The notes under the pieces were generated by a model. The model saw only the letters and a list, made by a program, of their open reading frames with translations, was not told the origin of the DNA and searched no databases. Position numbers and translations under genes: made by a program. From NCBI GenBank assembly GCA_022843165.1, contig JALHOD010000003.1:186001-250000 (forward strand): a stretch of 64,000 nt of DNA, in the 5' to 3' direction. Position 1 is the first letter of the stretch. Each line of letters opens with the position of its first letter. Below, piece by piece: positions 9,410 to 18,224 of this stretch. Source of the stretch: Pseudorhodoplanes sp. (GTDB taxonomy: Bacteria > Pseudomonadota > Alphaproteobacteria > Rhizobiales > Xanthobacteraceae).

Positions 9410-10855
9410 TTACATATTGTAGGCGCGCTCACCGTGCTCGGTGAGATCGAGACCTTCGCGTTCCTTGTCCACCGTGACCCGCAGGCCGACGACGAGGTTG
9501 ACGATGAAGAACAAGATCGCCGAGCCGATGCCTGACCAGGCAATCGTCAGCAGCACGGCTTTGCACTGGGCGATGATCTGGGTCATGAAGTCGTAATCGG
9601 CGACTTTGCCGGTGACGTAATCGAACACGCCGGTTCCGCCGAGCGCGGGGCTGACCAGGATGCCGGTGCCGATGGCGCCGACAATTCCGCCGACGGCATG
9701 AACGCCGAACACGTCGAGCGAGTCGTCGTATCCGAAGGCGTTCTTCACCGCCGAGCAGAAGAACAGGCAGACCACGCCGGCAACCAGGCCGAGCACGATC
9801 GAACCCATCGGTCCCGCAAAGCCGGCCGCCGGTGTGACGGCGACGAGACCGGCAATGGCGCCGGTGACGATTCCGAGCAGCGAGGCCTTGCCCTTCACCA
9901 TCCACTCCGCGAACATCCACGACAGGGCAGCGCCCGCCGTGGCGACGAAGGTGTTGACGATCGCCAGCGAGGCAACGCCGGTCGCTTCGAGATTGGATCC
10001 GGCGTTGAATCCGAACCAGCCGACCCACAGCAGCGAACCGCCGATCATGGTCATGACCAGCGAGTGCGGCGGCATCAGTTCCTTGCCGAAGCCGGTGCGC
10101 TTGCCGATCATGATGGCGCCGACCAGACCGGCGATGCCGGCATTGATGTGCACCACCGTGCCGCCCGCGAAGTCGAGCGCGCCCCAGGAAAAGATCTGGC
10201 CGGCATCGGCGAGAACTTCGTCGAGAGCCGCCTGCGCGGTCTTTTTCGCCGCATCGTCGGTCGCAGCAGCCAGAGCCTTGGCAGCGGCGTCGATGGCGTC
10301 CGGGCCGGCCCAATACCAGACCATGTGTGCCATCGGGTAGTAGATGAAGGTGATCCAGAGCGGAATGAACAGCGCCAGAGCGGAGAACTTCATGCGCTCC
10401 GCGAAGGCGCCGACGATAAGTGCCGGCGTGATGCAGGCGAAGGTCAGCTGGAAGGCCAAATAGGCATATTCCGAAACGCTGGCGCCGACCGAGAAGGTGA
10501 CCGCCATCGAATCCGGCGTCACGCCGGCCAGAAACGCTTTCGAGAAGCCACCGATATAGGCCGAGCCGCCGGTGAAGGCGAGGCTGTAACCGTAGACGAC
10601 CCAAAGGATCGCGCCAATGCAGACCGTGTAGAAGACGTGCATCAGCACCGAGAGCATGTTCTTGGAGCGGACAAGGCCGCCGTAGAACAAGGCCAGGCCG
10701 GGGATCGTCATCAGCAGAACAAGAACCGCCGATGTCATCAGCCAGGCGTTGTCGCCTTTGTTGACCGTCGCCTCTGCGAAGGCTGGTGTTGCCGCTATCA
10801 ATGCGGCGAGAAGGGCGGTGATAAACCCGGCCCGGTGCGGAATCTTGAACGACAT
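9410..10855 (-). CDS. amtB: Ammonium transporter (Amt family), copy 1
   Basis: 481-residue inner-membrane ammonium channel with a cleavable signal (ends TPAFAEA) and eleven expected membrane helices. Pore hallmarks are visible: the GLALFYGGLVR segment, the first twin histidine in DFAGGTVVHINAG and the second in DVFGVHAVGG. An Ala-rich insertion of about 40 residues lies in the loop just before DFAGG, absent from copy 2. ATG at 10855 is chosen from AGGAGC 7 bases upstream; the frame is open 61 codons further. It lies 37 bases after glnK 1, the standard glnK-amtB arrangement in which GlnK plugs the channel when nitrogen is ample. Confidence 0.95.
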   Translation of the reverse strand: MSFKIPHRAGFITALLAALIAATPAFAEATVNKGDNAWLMTSAVLVLLMTIPGLALFYGGLVRSKNMLSVLMHVFYTVCIGAILWVVYGYSLAFTGGSAYIGGFSKAFLAGVTPDSMAVTFSVGASVSEYAYLAFQLTFACITPALIVGAFAERMKFSALALFIPLWITFIYYPMAHMVWYWAGPDAIDAAAKALAAATDDAAKKTAQAALDEVLADAGQIFSWGALDFAGGTVVHINAGIAGLVGAIMIGKRTGFGKELMPPHSLVMTMIGGSLLWVGWFGFNAGSNLEATGVASLAIVNTFVATAGAALSWMFAEWMVKGKASLLGIVTGAIAGLVAVTPAAGFAGPMGSIVLGLVAGVVCLFFCSAVKNAFGYDDSLDVFGVHAVGGIVGAIGTGILVSPALGGTGVFDYVTGKVADYDFMTQIIAQCKAVLLTIAWSGIGSAILFFIVNLVVGLRVTVDKEREGLDLTEHGERAYNM

Positions 10856-10892
10856 TGTTTTAGCTCCTGTCCGAAGACTTTTTGGGTCGGGT

Positions 10893-11282
<390 letters not shown>

Positions 11283-11340
11283 TCATTCAGCTTGGCGACG
11301 CAAGGTTGCCCCCTTGCGGGCGTTGCCAGGGCATAGGGAA

Positions 11341-11355
11341 TCAAACGCCGTGCCA
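11341..11355 (-). promoter_or_regulatory. Candidate sigma-54 promoter of glnK-amtB operon 1
   Basis: Read on the minus strand, the sequence is TGGCACG-GCGT-TTGA, matching TGGCACG-N4-TTGC except for A in place of the last C of the -12 element. It lies 110 bases upstream of glnK copy 1, a standard RpoN target. The single mismatch falls in the -12 box, so confidence is moderate. Confidence 0.5.
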
Positions 11356-11363
11356 GTCTGGCA
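11351..11363. promoter_or_regulatory. Inverted repeat overlapping the sigma-54 -24 element
   Basis: TGCCA-gtc-TGGCA, a perfect five-base inverted repeat with a three-base centre. Its left arm is part of the -24 box of the candidate RpoN promoter. A second, related palindrome lies at 11415-11429. The rest of the 338-base gap (11232-11570) holds the operon 2 terminator and no plausible gene. Confidence 0.4.
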
Positions 11364-11414
11364 TCTGAGCGCTAAGACTTTGAATTTTTGGACGATTTGT
11401 CGCGCTCTAGAGAG

Positions 11415-11429
11415 CTGGCAAAGTGCCAG
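11415..11429. promoter_or_regulatory. Palindrome, possible enhancer site upstream of glnK 1
   Basis: CTGGCA-aag-TGCCAG, a perfect six-base inverted repeat, centred about 75 bases upstream of the candidate sigma-54 promoter. That is the region where NtrC dimers usually bind, but the sequence does not closely match the published NtrC consensus (TGCACC-N5-GGTGCA). Confidence 0.35.
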
Positions 11430-11517
11430 TCAGGGTTGCCGCACAAAGAGACGCCAGTCCTGCCTAGTAACTGGTCAGCGATTGGGCTTCGACCAACGGC
11501 GGGGGCCGCCGAAAGAA

Positions 11518-11544
11518 AAAGAGCCCGGACGGGCCGGGCTCTTT
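11518..11544 (-). terminator. Intrinsic terminator of glnK-amtB operon 2
   Basis: AAAGAGCCCGG at 11518-11528 pairs perfectly with 11534-11544 over a five-base loop. Read on the minus strand it ends in TTTTTCTTTC. It lies about 27 bases past the stop of the second transporter gene and insulates operon 2 from operon 1. Confidence 0.88.
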
Positions 11545-11570
11545 CCTGTTTTCCGGCAGATGCCGTCTGG

Positions 11571-12896
11571 TTATTGCAGCGCTTCGCCGTGCTGGGAGAT
11601 GTCGAGCCCCTCGATTTCCTGCTGCTGGCTGACCCGCAGCGGCACCATCAGCGAAATCACCTTGAGCAGCAGCCAGGTCACGCCCCCACTCCAGAGGATG
11701 GTGACGGCGATCCCGTAAGCCTGCATCAGAAGCTGGTTGGAATTACCTTCCAGCAGACCGGGCAGTCCGCCCGGCGCATCGGCGCTCGCAGAAATGGCGG
11801 CGGTGGCAAACACGCCGGTGAGCAGCGTTCCGGTCAGGCCGCCCACACCATGCACACCGAACACGTCGAGCGAGTCGTCGTAGCCCAGCATCTGCTTGAG
11901 CTTGGTGCAGGCCCAGAAGCAGACTGCGCCGGCAATCAGTCCGATCACGATGCCGTGCCACGGCAGCACGAAGCCGGAGGCCGGCGTGATCGTGCCGAGG
12001 CCTGCGATGGCGCCGGAAATCATGCCGAGCACCGACGGCTTGCCGCGTGTCCACCATTCCAGAAACATCCATGCGAGCGCGCCCGCGCAAGCCGCGAGAT
12101 GGGTTGAAACGAGTGCGAACACCGCGCGTGAATTGGCGCCGAGCGCGGAGCCGCCATTGAATCCGAACCAGCCGACCCAGAGCAGGCCGGTTCCGATCAC
12201 CGCGAGCGCGAGATTATAGGGCGCAAGATTCTCGGTGCCGTAGCCGCGGCGCGAACCCAGCATGTAGGCGGCGACGAGACCAGCCACGCCGCAATTGAGA
12301 TGAACCACAAGACCGCCGGCGAAATCCAGCACGCCGGCGGCGCCGAGAAAGCCCCCGCCCCAGACCCAATGCGCGACCGGCACATAGACCAGAAGCAGCC
12401 AGCCGACGCAGAACCACACGAACGCCGAGAAACGCATGCGTTCCGCCACCGAGCCGGAGACCAGCGCCACCGTGATGATCGCAAATGTCATCTGGTAGAT
12501 CATGAACAGCGCTTCCGGAATCGTTTTCGCGAGCGCGTGAGCCGAGTCCATCGTCATGCCGGTGAGCATGAAACGATCCATCGTGCCGATCAGCGGGCCT
12601 TCGCCCGTAAAAGTCAGCGAATAGCCGATGACCACCCACAGCAGCGAACAGATCACCAGCGCCGCGAGACTTTGCGCCATGGTGGCAAGCACGTTCTTCT
12701 TGCGCACCATGCCGGCGTAAAACAGCGCGAGCCCCGGCAAGGTCATCATCAGAACAAGCGCAGTGGCCACGATCATCCAGGCCGTGTCGGCGGCGTCGAT
12801 CTTAGCCGCTTGCGCGAGAGCGGGCGTGGCGCCGCAAGAGAAAAGGGCCGTGCCCGCAAGGATGGGCAGCGGCCGGCAATATGTCGGCATTGGCAT
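11571..12896 (-). CDS. amt: Ammonium transporter (Amt family), copy 2
   Basis: 441-residue inner-membrane ammonium channel paralogous to the 9410-10855 gene but clearly diverged. It has a signal peptide (ending PALAQAA), GLALFYAGMVRKKN, twin histidines in DFAGGLVVHLNCG and DVFGVHGVGG, and no Ala-rich loop insertion. ATG at 12896 follows AGGGGG by 6-8 bases. It pairs with the P-II gene starting at 13263 (28-base gap). Having two complete glnK-amtB units suggests channels of different affinity or regulation; the sequence alone does not say which. Confidence 0.94.
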   Translation of the reverse strand: MPMPTYCRPLPILAGTALFSCGATPALAQAAKIDAADTAWMIVATALVLMMTLPGLALFYAGMVRKKNVLATMAQSLAALVICSLLWVVIGYSLTFTGEGPLIGTMDRFMLTGMTMDSAHALAKTIPEALFMIYQMTFAIITVALVSGSVAERMRFSAFVWFCVGWLLLVYVPVAHWVWGGGFLGAAGVLDFAGGLVVHLNCGVAGLVAAYMLGSRRGYGTENLAPYNLALAVIGTGLLWVGWFGFNGGSALGANSRAVFALVSTHLAACAGALAWMFLEWWTRGKPSVLGMISGAIAGLGTITPASGFVLPWHGIVIGLIAGAVCFWACTKLKQMLGYDDSLDVFGVHGVGGLTGTLLTGVFATAAISASADAPGGLPGLLEGNSNQLLMQAYGIAVTILWSGGVTWLLLKVISLMVPLRVSQQQEIEGLDISQHGEALQ

Positions 12897-12924
12897 CTGG
12901 TTTCCCCCTGAAATGGCAGAACGC

Positions 12925-13359
<435 letters not shown>

Positions 13360-13424
13360 TCACCCGAGTCCGTCAGCAAAGGCCGCTTATGCTGTGAGCA
13401 AACGGCCGAATTTCAGCGAGCCCA

Positions 13425-14324
13425 TTATTTTTTGGGAGGTGCGGGGTCGGGCCATTGCCGGGGCGTCCGGGTGCGTTCGCGCACCAATCCCTCCTGGACC
13501 ACCGAGGCGACCAGCGTGCCGTCCTGTTTGAAAATCAGCCCGCGGGCAAAGCCGCGCGCGCCATGTAAATTCGGGCTGTCCTGGGCATAGAGCAGCCATT
13601 CGTCCGCGCGGAACGGGCGGTGCAGCCACAGGGCGTGATCCAGGCTGGCGCCCATGAAGTCCTTTTCGAACAAGGTACGGCCATGCGGCACCAGAGCGGT
13701 GTCGAGCAGGGTCATGTCCGAGGCGTAGGCCAGCACGCATTGGTGGATGGCGGGATCGTCAGGCAGCCGGCCGGTGGCGCGGATCCAGACATTGAACTTT
13801 CCGTCCGGAAGTTTCTTTCCGGTGTAGCGGTCATATTCGACTGGCCGCAATTCGATCGGCCGCTCGCGTTCGTAATAGCGCCGCACCGGATCGGGCATCA
13901 TCGGCAAGATGCGCTCGCGCACTTCCGATTCACTCGGTAACCGGTCCGGCCCCGGCACATCGGGCATGAAAGCCTGGTGATCGAATCCGGCCTCGTCGAC
14001 ATGAAACGACACCGACATCGCGAAAATCGGCTGGCCGTGCTGGATCGCCTTCACGCGGCGGGTGCTGAAGCTCTTGCCGTCGCGCAGATGCTCGACCTCA
14101 TAGACGATCGGCACGCTGGGATCGCCCGGCAAAATGAAATAGGCATGCATGGAATGCGGCAACCGGGCGTCCACCGTGCGGCACGCCGCCACCAGCGCCT
14201 GTCCGATCACCTGGCCGCCGAACACCCGCTGCCAGCCGACTTGCGGAGACCTCCCGCGGAATAGATTTACCTCAAGCGGCTCAAGATCGAGGATGGTGAG
14301 GAGTTCTTGGACGGCGGACGACAT
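13425..14324 (-). CDS. tesB: Acyl-CoA thioesterase II
   Basis: 299-residue double hot-dog thioesterase that hydrolyses medium- and long-chain acyl-CoA to free fatty acid and CoA. The N-terminal hot-dog shows RVFGGQVIGQALVAA and the HSMHAYFILPGDPS stretch. The C-terminal half has YASDMTLLDTAL with the catalytic Asp, and SLDHALWLHRPFRADEWLLY with the His/Asp set. Full length for TesB. It is divergent from the monooxygenase gene at 14378; the TTGACA on its strand at 14385-14380 overlaps that gene's start codon and could serve as a -35 box. Confidence 0.94.
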   Translation of the reverse strand: MSSAVQELLTILDLEPLEVNLFRGRSPQVGWQRVFGGQVIGQALVAACRTVDARLPHSMHAYFILPGDPSVPIVYEVEHLRDGKSFSTRRVKAIQHGQPIFAMSVSFHVDEAGFDHQAFMPDVPGPDRLPSESEVRERILPMMPDPVRRYYERERPIELRPVEYDRYTGKKLPDGKFNVWIRATGRLPDDPAIHQCVLAYASDMTLLDTALVPHGRTLFEKDFMGASLDHALWLHRPFRADEWLLYAQDSPNLHGARGFARGLIFKQDGTLVASVVQEGLVRERTRTPRQWPDPAPPKK

Positions 14325-14362
14325 GAGGTTCTCTGAGGAGGGGCGGCGGCGGGAATATGGAG

Positions 14363-14368
14363 TATAAT
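14363..14368 (+). promoter_or_regulatory. Perfect -10 hexamer just ahead of the Ubi-family monooxygenase
   Basis: TATAAT lies at 14363-14368, ten bases before the ATG at 14378. Transcription from it would start at about the start codon, implying a leaderless or nearly leaderless mRNA. No convincing -35 hexamer is placed 17 bases upstream. Confidence 0.35.
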
Positions 14369-14377
14369 AAAGTGGTC

Positions 14378-15616
14378 ATGTCAAAGAAGCCTCAAAGCCA
14401 TGCGGATCGGGCCGATATTCTGATCGGCGGCGGCGGTCTTGCGGGTCTCGCGCTCGCCATCGCCCTGCGGGAAGCCCTGGGCGACGCCTTTCATGTGGTG
14501 GTCGCGGACCCCGCGCTCGATCGTGCGCCGGGCGACGCGCGCGCCTCCGCCATCGCGGCGGCGGCGCGGCGGCTGTTCGAGACCATCGGCGTCTGGGACG
14601 AGGTCGCGGCCGGCGCGCAGCCGATCCTCGACATGGTGGTCACCGATTCCAAGCTCGACGACGCCATGCGGCCGACCTTCCTCACCTTTGACGGCGAGAT
14701 CGCGCCGGGCGAGCCGTTCGCGCACATGATCGAGAACAACGCATTGATCGCCTCGCTGCTGAAAAAGGCGCGCGAAACCGGCGTCGACCTGCGTACCGAC
14801 GCGGTGGCGGATTTCGACACGCAGCCTGGTGGCATTGTCGTGCGGCTGGCGAGTGGCGCGACGATACCGGCTCGGCTTCTGGTCGCCGCCGATGGCGCGC
14901 GCTCGGCGATCCGCGAACGCGCCGGCATCGCCAGCCATGGCTGGGATTACCAACAATCGGGCATCGTGACCACAGTCGCGCATGAGCGCGCGCATCACGG
15001 CCGTGCGGAGGAGCATTTTCTCCCGGCCGGTCCGTTTGCGATCCTGCCGCTCACGGGCAATCGGTCATCCATCGTCTGGACCGAGCAGCGCACCGAAGCC
15101 GACCGCATCGTCGCGTTGCCGGATTCCGAATTTCATACCGAACTGGAAAGACGTTTCGGCCTGCATCTCGGCGATATCGCCATTGCCGGACCCCGCCGCG
15201 CCTATCCGCTCGGCCTGTCGGTGGCGCGCAGTTTCATCGCCGAACGCGTCGCGCTGATCGGCGACGCCGCACATGTCATTCATCCGATCGCGGGGCAGGG
15301 GCTGAATATGGGCCTGCGCGACGTCGCGGCGCTGGCGGAAGCGGTGGTCGATGCCGCGCGGCTGGGCCTCGATATCGGCGGCGCCACCGTGCTCGACCGC
15401 TATCAGCGCTGGCGGCGCTTCGACACCATGGCGATGGGCGTCGCCACCGACGGCCTCAACCGGCTGTTCTCCAACCAGTCCGACGTGCTGCGGCTGCTGC
15501 GCGACACCGGGCTCGGCATCGTGGACCGGATTCCAACGCTGAAGGATTTCTTCATCCGCGAAGCCGCCGGCATCACCGGCGCGGCGCCGAAGCTGCTGAA
15601 GGGCGAGGCGCTTTAA
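14378..15616 (+). CDS. UbiH/UbiF/Coq6-family FAD monooxygenase (ubiquinone biosynthesis)
   Basis: 412-residue flavoprotein hydroxylase of the ring-hydroxylating Ubi/Coq6 family. The dinucleotide motif is IGGGGLAGLALAIALRE, a variant of GxGxxG with an extra Gly. The second FAD/NADPH motif is LLVAADGARSAIRERAGI. The family GD motif is ERVALIGDAAHVIHPIAGQGLNMGLRD. Which ring carbon it acts on cannot be told. ATG at 14378 (MSKKPQ) is chosen; an in-frame ATG at 14357 is the alternative. Its stop overlaps the convergent hydrolase gene by 4 bases. Confidence 0.9.
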   Translation: MSKKPQSHADRADILIGGGGLAGLALAIALREALGDAFHVVVADPALDRAPGDARASAIAAAARRLFETIGVWDEVAAGAQPILDMVVTDSKLDDAMRPTFLTFDGEIAPGEPFAHMIENNALIASLLKKARETGVDLRTDAVADFDTQPGGIVVRLASGATIPARLLVAADGARSAIRERAGIASHGWDYQQSGIVTTVAHERAHHGRAEEHFLPAGPFAILPLTGNRSSIVWTEQRTEADRIVALPDSEFHTELERRFGLHLGDIAIAGPRRAYPLGLSVARSFIAERVALIGDAAHVIHPIAGQGLNMGLRDVAALAEAVVDAARLGLDIGGATVLDRYQRWRRFDTMAMGVATDGLNRLFSNQSDVLRLLRDTGLGIVDRIPTLKDFFIREAAGITGAAPKLLKGEAL

Positions 15617-16578
15617 CGCGCCGCACTGCGGACGAAATCGATCAGCGGCGGCATCACACCAGCATCGAGCGGCGCTGCGCGATTTGTGTACAGCGCGACA
15701 TTTCCGGCGCGATCCGCGGGCGACGATTTCAATGTATGATTGGCCTCCGGCAACGCGACCCTGCGCGCATCGGGCCGCGCTTGTCGCAATGCTTCAAAAT
15801 CTGCGCGGCCGATCTGTAGATCGCGTTCGGCATGTAGCAGGAGCGCGGGCGTCTTCACTCGGGCAAGTTCCGCCGCGGGGTCGAGCTTGATAAGCGACAG
15901 GAGGAAGGGCTGCACCGAAGGCCGGAACAGCGCGTTGAGTTCGGGCCGGACATTCGCCGCCCTTTCGCCAGAGGTGAGCTTGTCGAGGATCGCGAGCGCA
16001 TTGTCGCGCAGTGGCCCGGGCAGCGCCGTCTGCAACTGGTCGCGCAGCACGGCGGACAGCGGCCGGCCCGTCGACGCGAGCAGGATCAGACCGGCGACGT
16101 CGATTTTCTGTGCCGCCAGAATGGCGATCAGCGCGCCCTCGCTGTGCCCGGCTAAAATGATCGCGGAGACGTCCGGTCTTGCTTGCAAGGAACGGGCGGC
16201 GGTAACAGCGTCATCCACGAAGTTGCCGAAGCGCGCATCTTCCTCACGCGTCACCAGCGCCTTGCTCTCGCCGATGCCACGCTTGTCGTAACGCAGGGAA
16301 CGGATGCCGGCTTCGGCAAATCCCCGCGCCAGCAACTTGTAAGTATCGGTGGACAGATTCGGGCCGTTGCCGTTGCGATCGGTGGGACCGGAGCCGGCGA
16401 TGATGAGAATTGCCGGTCCGCGCATGTCGGCATCTGTGGCATGCTGCAAGGTGCCGTGCAGGCCGCCGCCCGACCACGGCTCTTCTTTCATGTGCTGCGC
16501 CATGGTCGGCAGGGTAAAAATTATGAGCCACGCCATGAGAGCGGATGCAAGATGCGCGGCCATGCGCTTGTCCTGCAT
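15613..16578 (-). CDS. Exported alpha/beta hydrolase
   Basis: 321-residue serine hydrolase with an N-terminal signal (hydrophobic ALMAWLIIFTLPTMA). The fold is marked by IIAGSGPTDRNGNGP (oxyanion region), the RYDKRGIGES stretch and the nucleophile elbow AGHSEGAL (Ser146). The acid is in LLHAERDLQIG and the histidine in LPEANHTLKS. It resembles COG1073-type esterases; no substrate can be assigned. The last 4 bases overlap the convergent monooxygenase gene. It is downstream of a GST gene on the same strand (11-base gap). Confidence 0.85.
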   Translation of the reverse strand: MQDKRMAAHLASALMAWLIIFTLPTMAQHMKEEPWSGGGLHGTLQHATDADMRGPAILIIAGSGPTDRNGNGPNLSTDTYKLLARGFAEAGIRSLRYDKRGIGESKALVTREEDARFGNFVDDAVTAARSLQARPDVSAIILAGHSEGALIAILAAQKIDVAGLILLASTGRPLSAVLRDQLQTALPGPLRDNALAILDKLTSGERAANVRPELNALFRPSVQPFLLSLIKLDPAAELARVKTPALLLHAERDLQIGRADFEALRQARPDARRVALPEANHTLKSSPADRAGNVALYTNRAAPLDAGVMPPLIDFVRSAAR

Positions 16579-16589
16579 CGGCGACAGCG

Positions 16590-17213
16590 TCAGCTCAGGG
16601 GAATCGATTCAACGTGATCCTTGAACGCCGCTCGCTTTTGCAGTTCGGCATACCAGCGCTCGAGATTCGGCAAGTCCGGGCGCTCGGGGCAGAGCTGACG
16701 GAAGCGATAGGCCATCACGCCGACCGGAATGTCGCCCATGGAAAACTGGTCGCCGGCGACAAAGGCGGTACGCCCGAGCTGGCCGTCGAGAATTTTCATC
16801 GCCTCGGCGGTCTTGGATTGCGAGGCGGCGATCGCCGCGAGGTCGCGTTTTTCTTCCGGTGTGCGGATCAGGCCCCAGAACGCAGCGAAGATCGCAGGTC
16901 CCACCACCGACAATTGCCAGTCCATCCACTGGCCGGCGCGCGCACGCATTTTCGGATCTGCCGGCTCGAGCTTGCCGGCGCTGTATTCGCGCGCCAGATA
17001 GCGCACGATGGCGTTGGATTCCCAGAGAATGAAATCGCCGTCCTGCAGGGTCGGGACCAGACCGTTCGGGTTCATCGCGAGATAGGCCGGCTCCTTGTTC
17101 TTGCCGAAGGCGCCGCCGACATCGAAGCGTTCATATTCAACGCCGATTTCGCCGACAGCCCACATCGCCTTCTGGACGTTGGACGAAGTATTGCGGCCCC
17201 ATATCTTCAACAT
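16590..17213 (-). CDS. Glutathione S-transferase family protein
   Basis: 207-residue cytosolic GST with an N-terminal thioredoxin-like domain (residues 1-~80) and an all-helical C-terminal domain. The N-terminus MLKIWGRNTSSNVQKA has Ser residues in the position of the catalytic hydroxyl. The glutathione-site cis-Pro is in NGLVPTLQDGDFILWESNAIVRYL, with the SNAI motif contacting the gamma-glutamyl group. The C-terminal N-capping box is seen as FSMGDIPVG. Substrate unknown. Confidence 0.93.
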   Translation of the reverse strand: MLKIWGRNTSSNVQKAMWAVGEIGVEYERFDVGGAFGKNKEPAYLAMNPNGLVPTLQDGDFILWESNAIVRYLAREYSAGKLEPADPKMRARAGQWMDWQLSVVGPAIFAAFWGLIRTPEEKRDLAAIAASQSKTAEAMKILDGQLGRTAFVAGDQFSMGDIPVGVMAYRFRQLCPERPDLPNLERWYAELQKRAAFKDHVESIPLS

Positions 17214-17243
17214 GGTCTGTATTCCCGGATATGAATTGGATGG

Positions 17244-17438
17244 TCAGTCGAGCTTGCGCGCTTCTTCCGGCAGCATGATCGGAATGCCGTCGCGGATCGG
17301 ATAGGCGAGTTTGGCCGCGCGCGAAATCAGTTCCTGCCGGGCGGCGTCATATTCCAGCGGTCCCTTGGTTATGGGACAGACCAGAATTTCGAGCAGCTTG
17401 GGATCGAGGCTGCCGGCGGGACGATCGGTATCGGTCAT
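17244..17438 (-). CDS. Trm112 family protein
   Basis: 64-residue YcaR/Trm112-type small protein. It contains [21 protein letters not shown] and [18 protein letters not shown], the two conserved blocks of the family. Only one Cys of the usual zinc knuckle is present, as in the bacterial subgroup. In eukaryotes and archaea Trm112 activates methyltransferases; the bacterial role is not settled. It lies between the Lon-N protein and the GST on the same strand, a common arrangement in alphaproteobacteria. Confidence 0.92.
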   Translation of the reverse strand: MTDTDRPAGSLDPKLLEILVCPITKGPLEYDAARQELISRAAKLAYPIRDGIPIMLPEEARKLD

Positions 17439-17516
17439 GTCGGCTCCAAGCGAAAAGTCCGCTCCAAGCGAAAGGTCCGGCGCGGGCCGGCGACAGGGTT
17501 GTAAAGGGTCGGCGCG

Positions 17517-18191
17517 TTATTGCAACGGCGTTTCGCCGGACGTGCTGTTCTTGGCGAGCTCGATTTCGGTGACCGCCACCAGGATTTCCGCGCGGGTTTT
17601 CAGGTCCGGCGCTTCCAGCATCGCCTGCTTTTCCGGCGAGCCGTACGGGGACATCATCGCCAGGGCGTTCACCAGGGCCTCGTTCGGCGCATTCTCGATG
17701 CCTTCCCAGTCCGTCTTCAGATTGTTGGCGGTCAGGAAATCGGACAGAGCCCGCAGCACGGCCTTGCGATCGACCTGTTCCTCGCCCTTGCGCGCAACAA
17801 AATCGTCCACGAACGGCGCATAGGTCACGCGGCATTGCCGGAACGGTGTGTGCACCGGCAATTCTTCCTCGATGCGAAAGCGGCTGATGCCCGTCAGCTG
17901 CAGCAGATAGCGTCCGTCGCCGGATTCCGCGATCTGCGTGATGCGGCCGACGCAGCCGATCTTGTAGAGATTTGGTCGATCCTCGGAGCCTGGATGCGCG
18001 GCGTCCGGCTGGATCATTCCGATCAGGCGGTTGCCCGACATCAGCGCCGCGTCGATCATGGCGACATAGCGCGACTCGAAAATATTGAGCGGCATCTGCC
18101 CGCGCGGCAACAGCAATGCGCCCGGCAGCGGAAAGACCGGGATCACGCCCGCGAGATCGTCGGGACCTTTATAGATCTCGTTCATCGGCAT
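17517..18191 (-). CDS. LON peptidase substrate-binding (LonN) domain protein
   Basis: 224-residue protein made of the Lon N-terminal substrate-recognition domain without the ATPase or protease parts. Typical LonN segments are IPVFPLPGALLLPRGQMPLNIFE at the N-terminus, IGCVGRITQI and the LTGISRFRI strand. Likely a protein-quality-control or regulatory accessory; no direct function is known. ATG at 18191 is selected because GGAGGG stands 7 bases upstream. It is immediately downstream of the CnoX-like thioredoxin (34-base gap), so the two probably share a transcript. Confidence 0.92.
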   Translation of the reverse strand: MPMNEIYKGPDDLAGVIPVFPLPGALLLPRGQMPLNIFESRYVAMIDAALMSGNRLIGMIQPDAAHPGSEDRPNLYKIGCVGRITQIAESGDGRYLLQLTGISRFRIEEELPVHTPFRQCRVTYAPFVDDFVARKGEEQVDRKAVLRALSDFLTANNLKTDWEGIENAPNEALVNALAMMSPYGSPEKQAMLEAPDLKTRAEILVAVTEIELAKNSTSGETPLQ

Positions 18192-18224
18192 GGTCGCCCT
18201 CCGCACATGGCGACAGTCCGGCTC

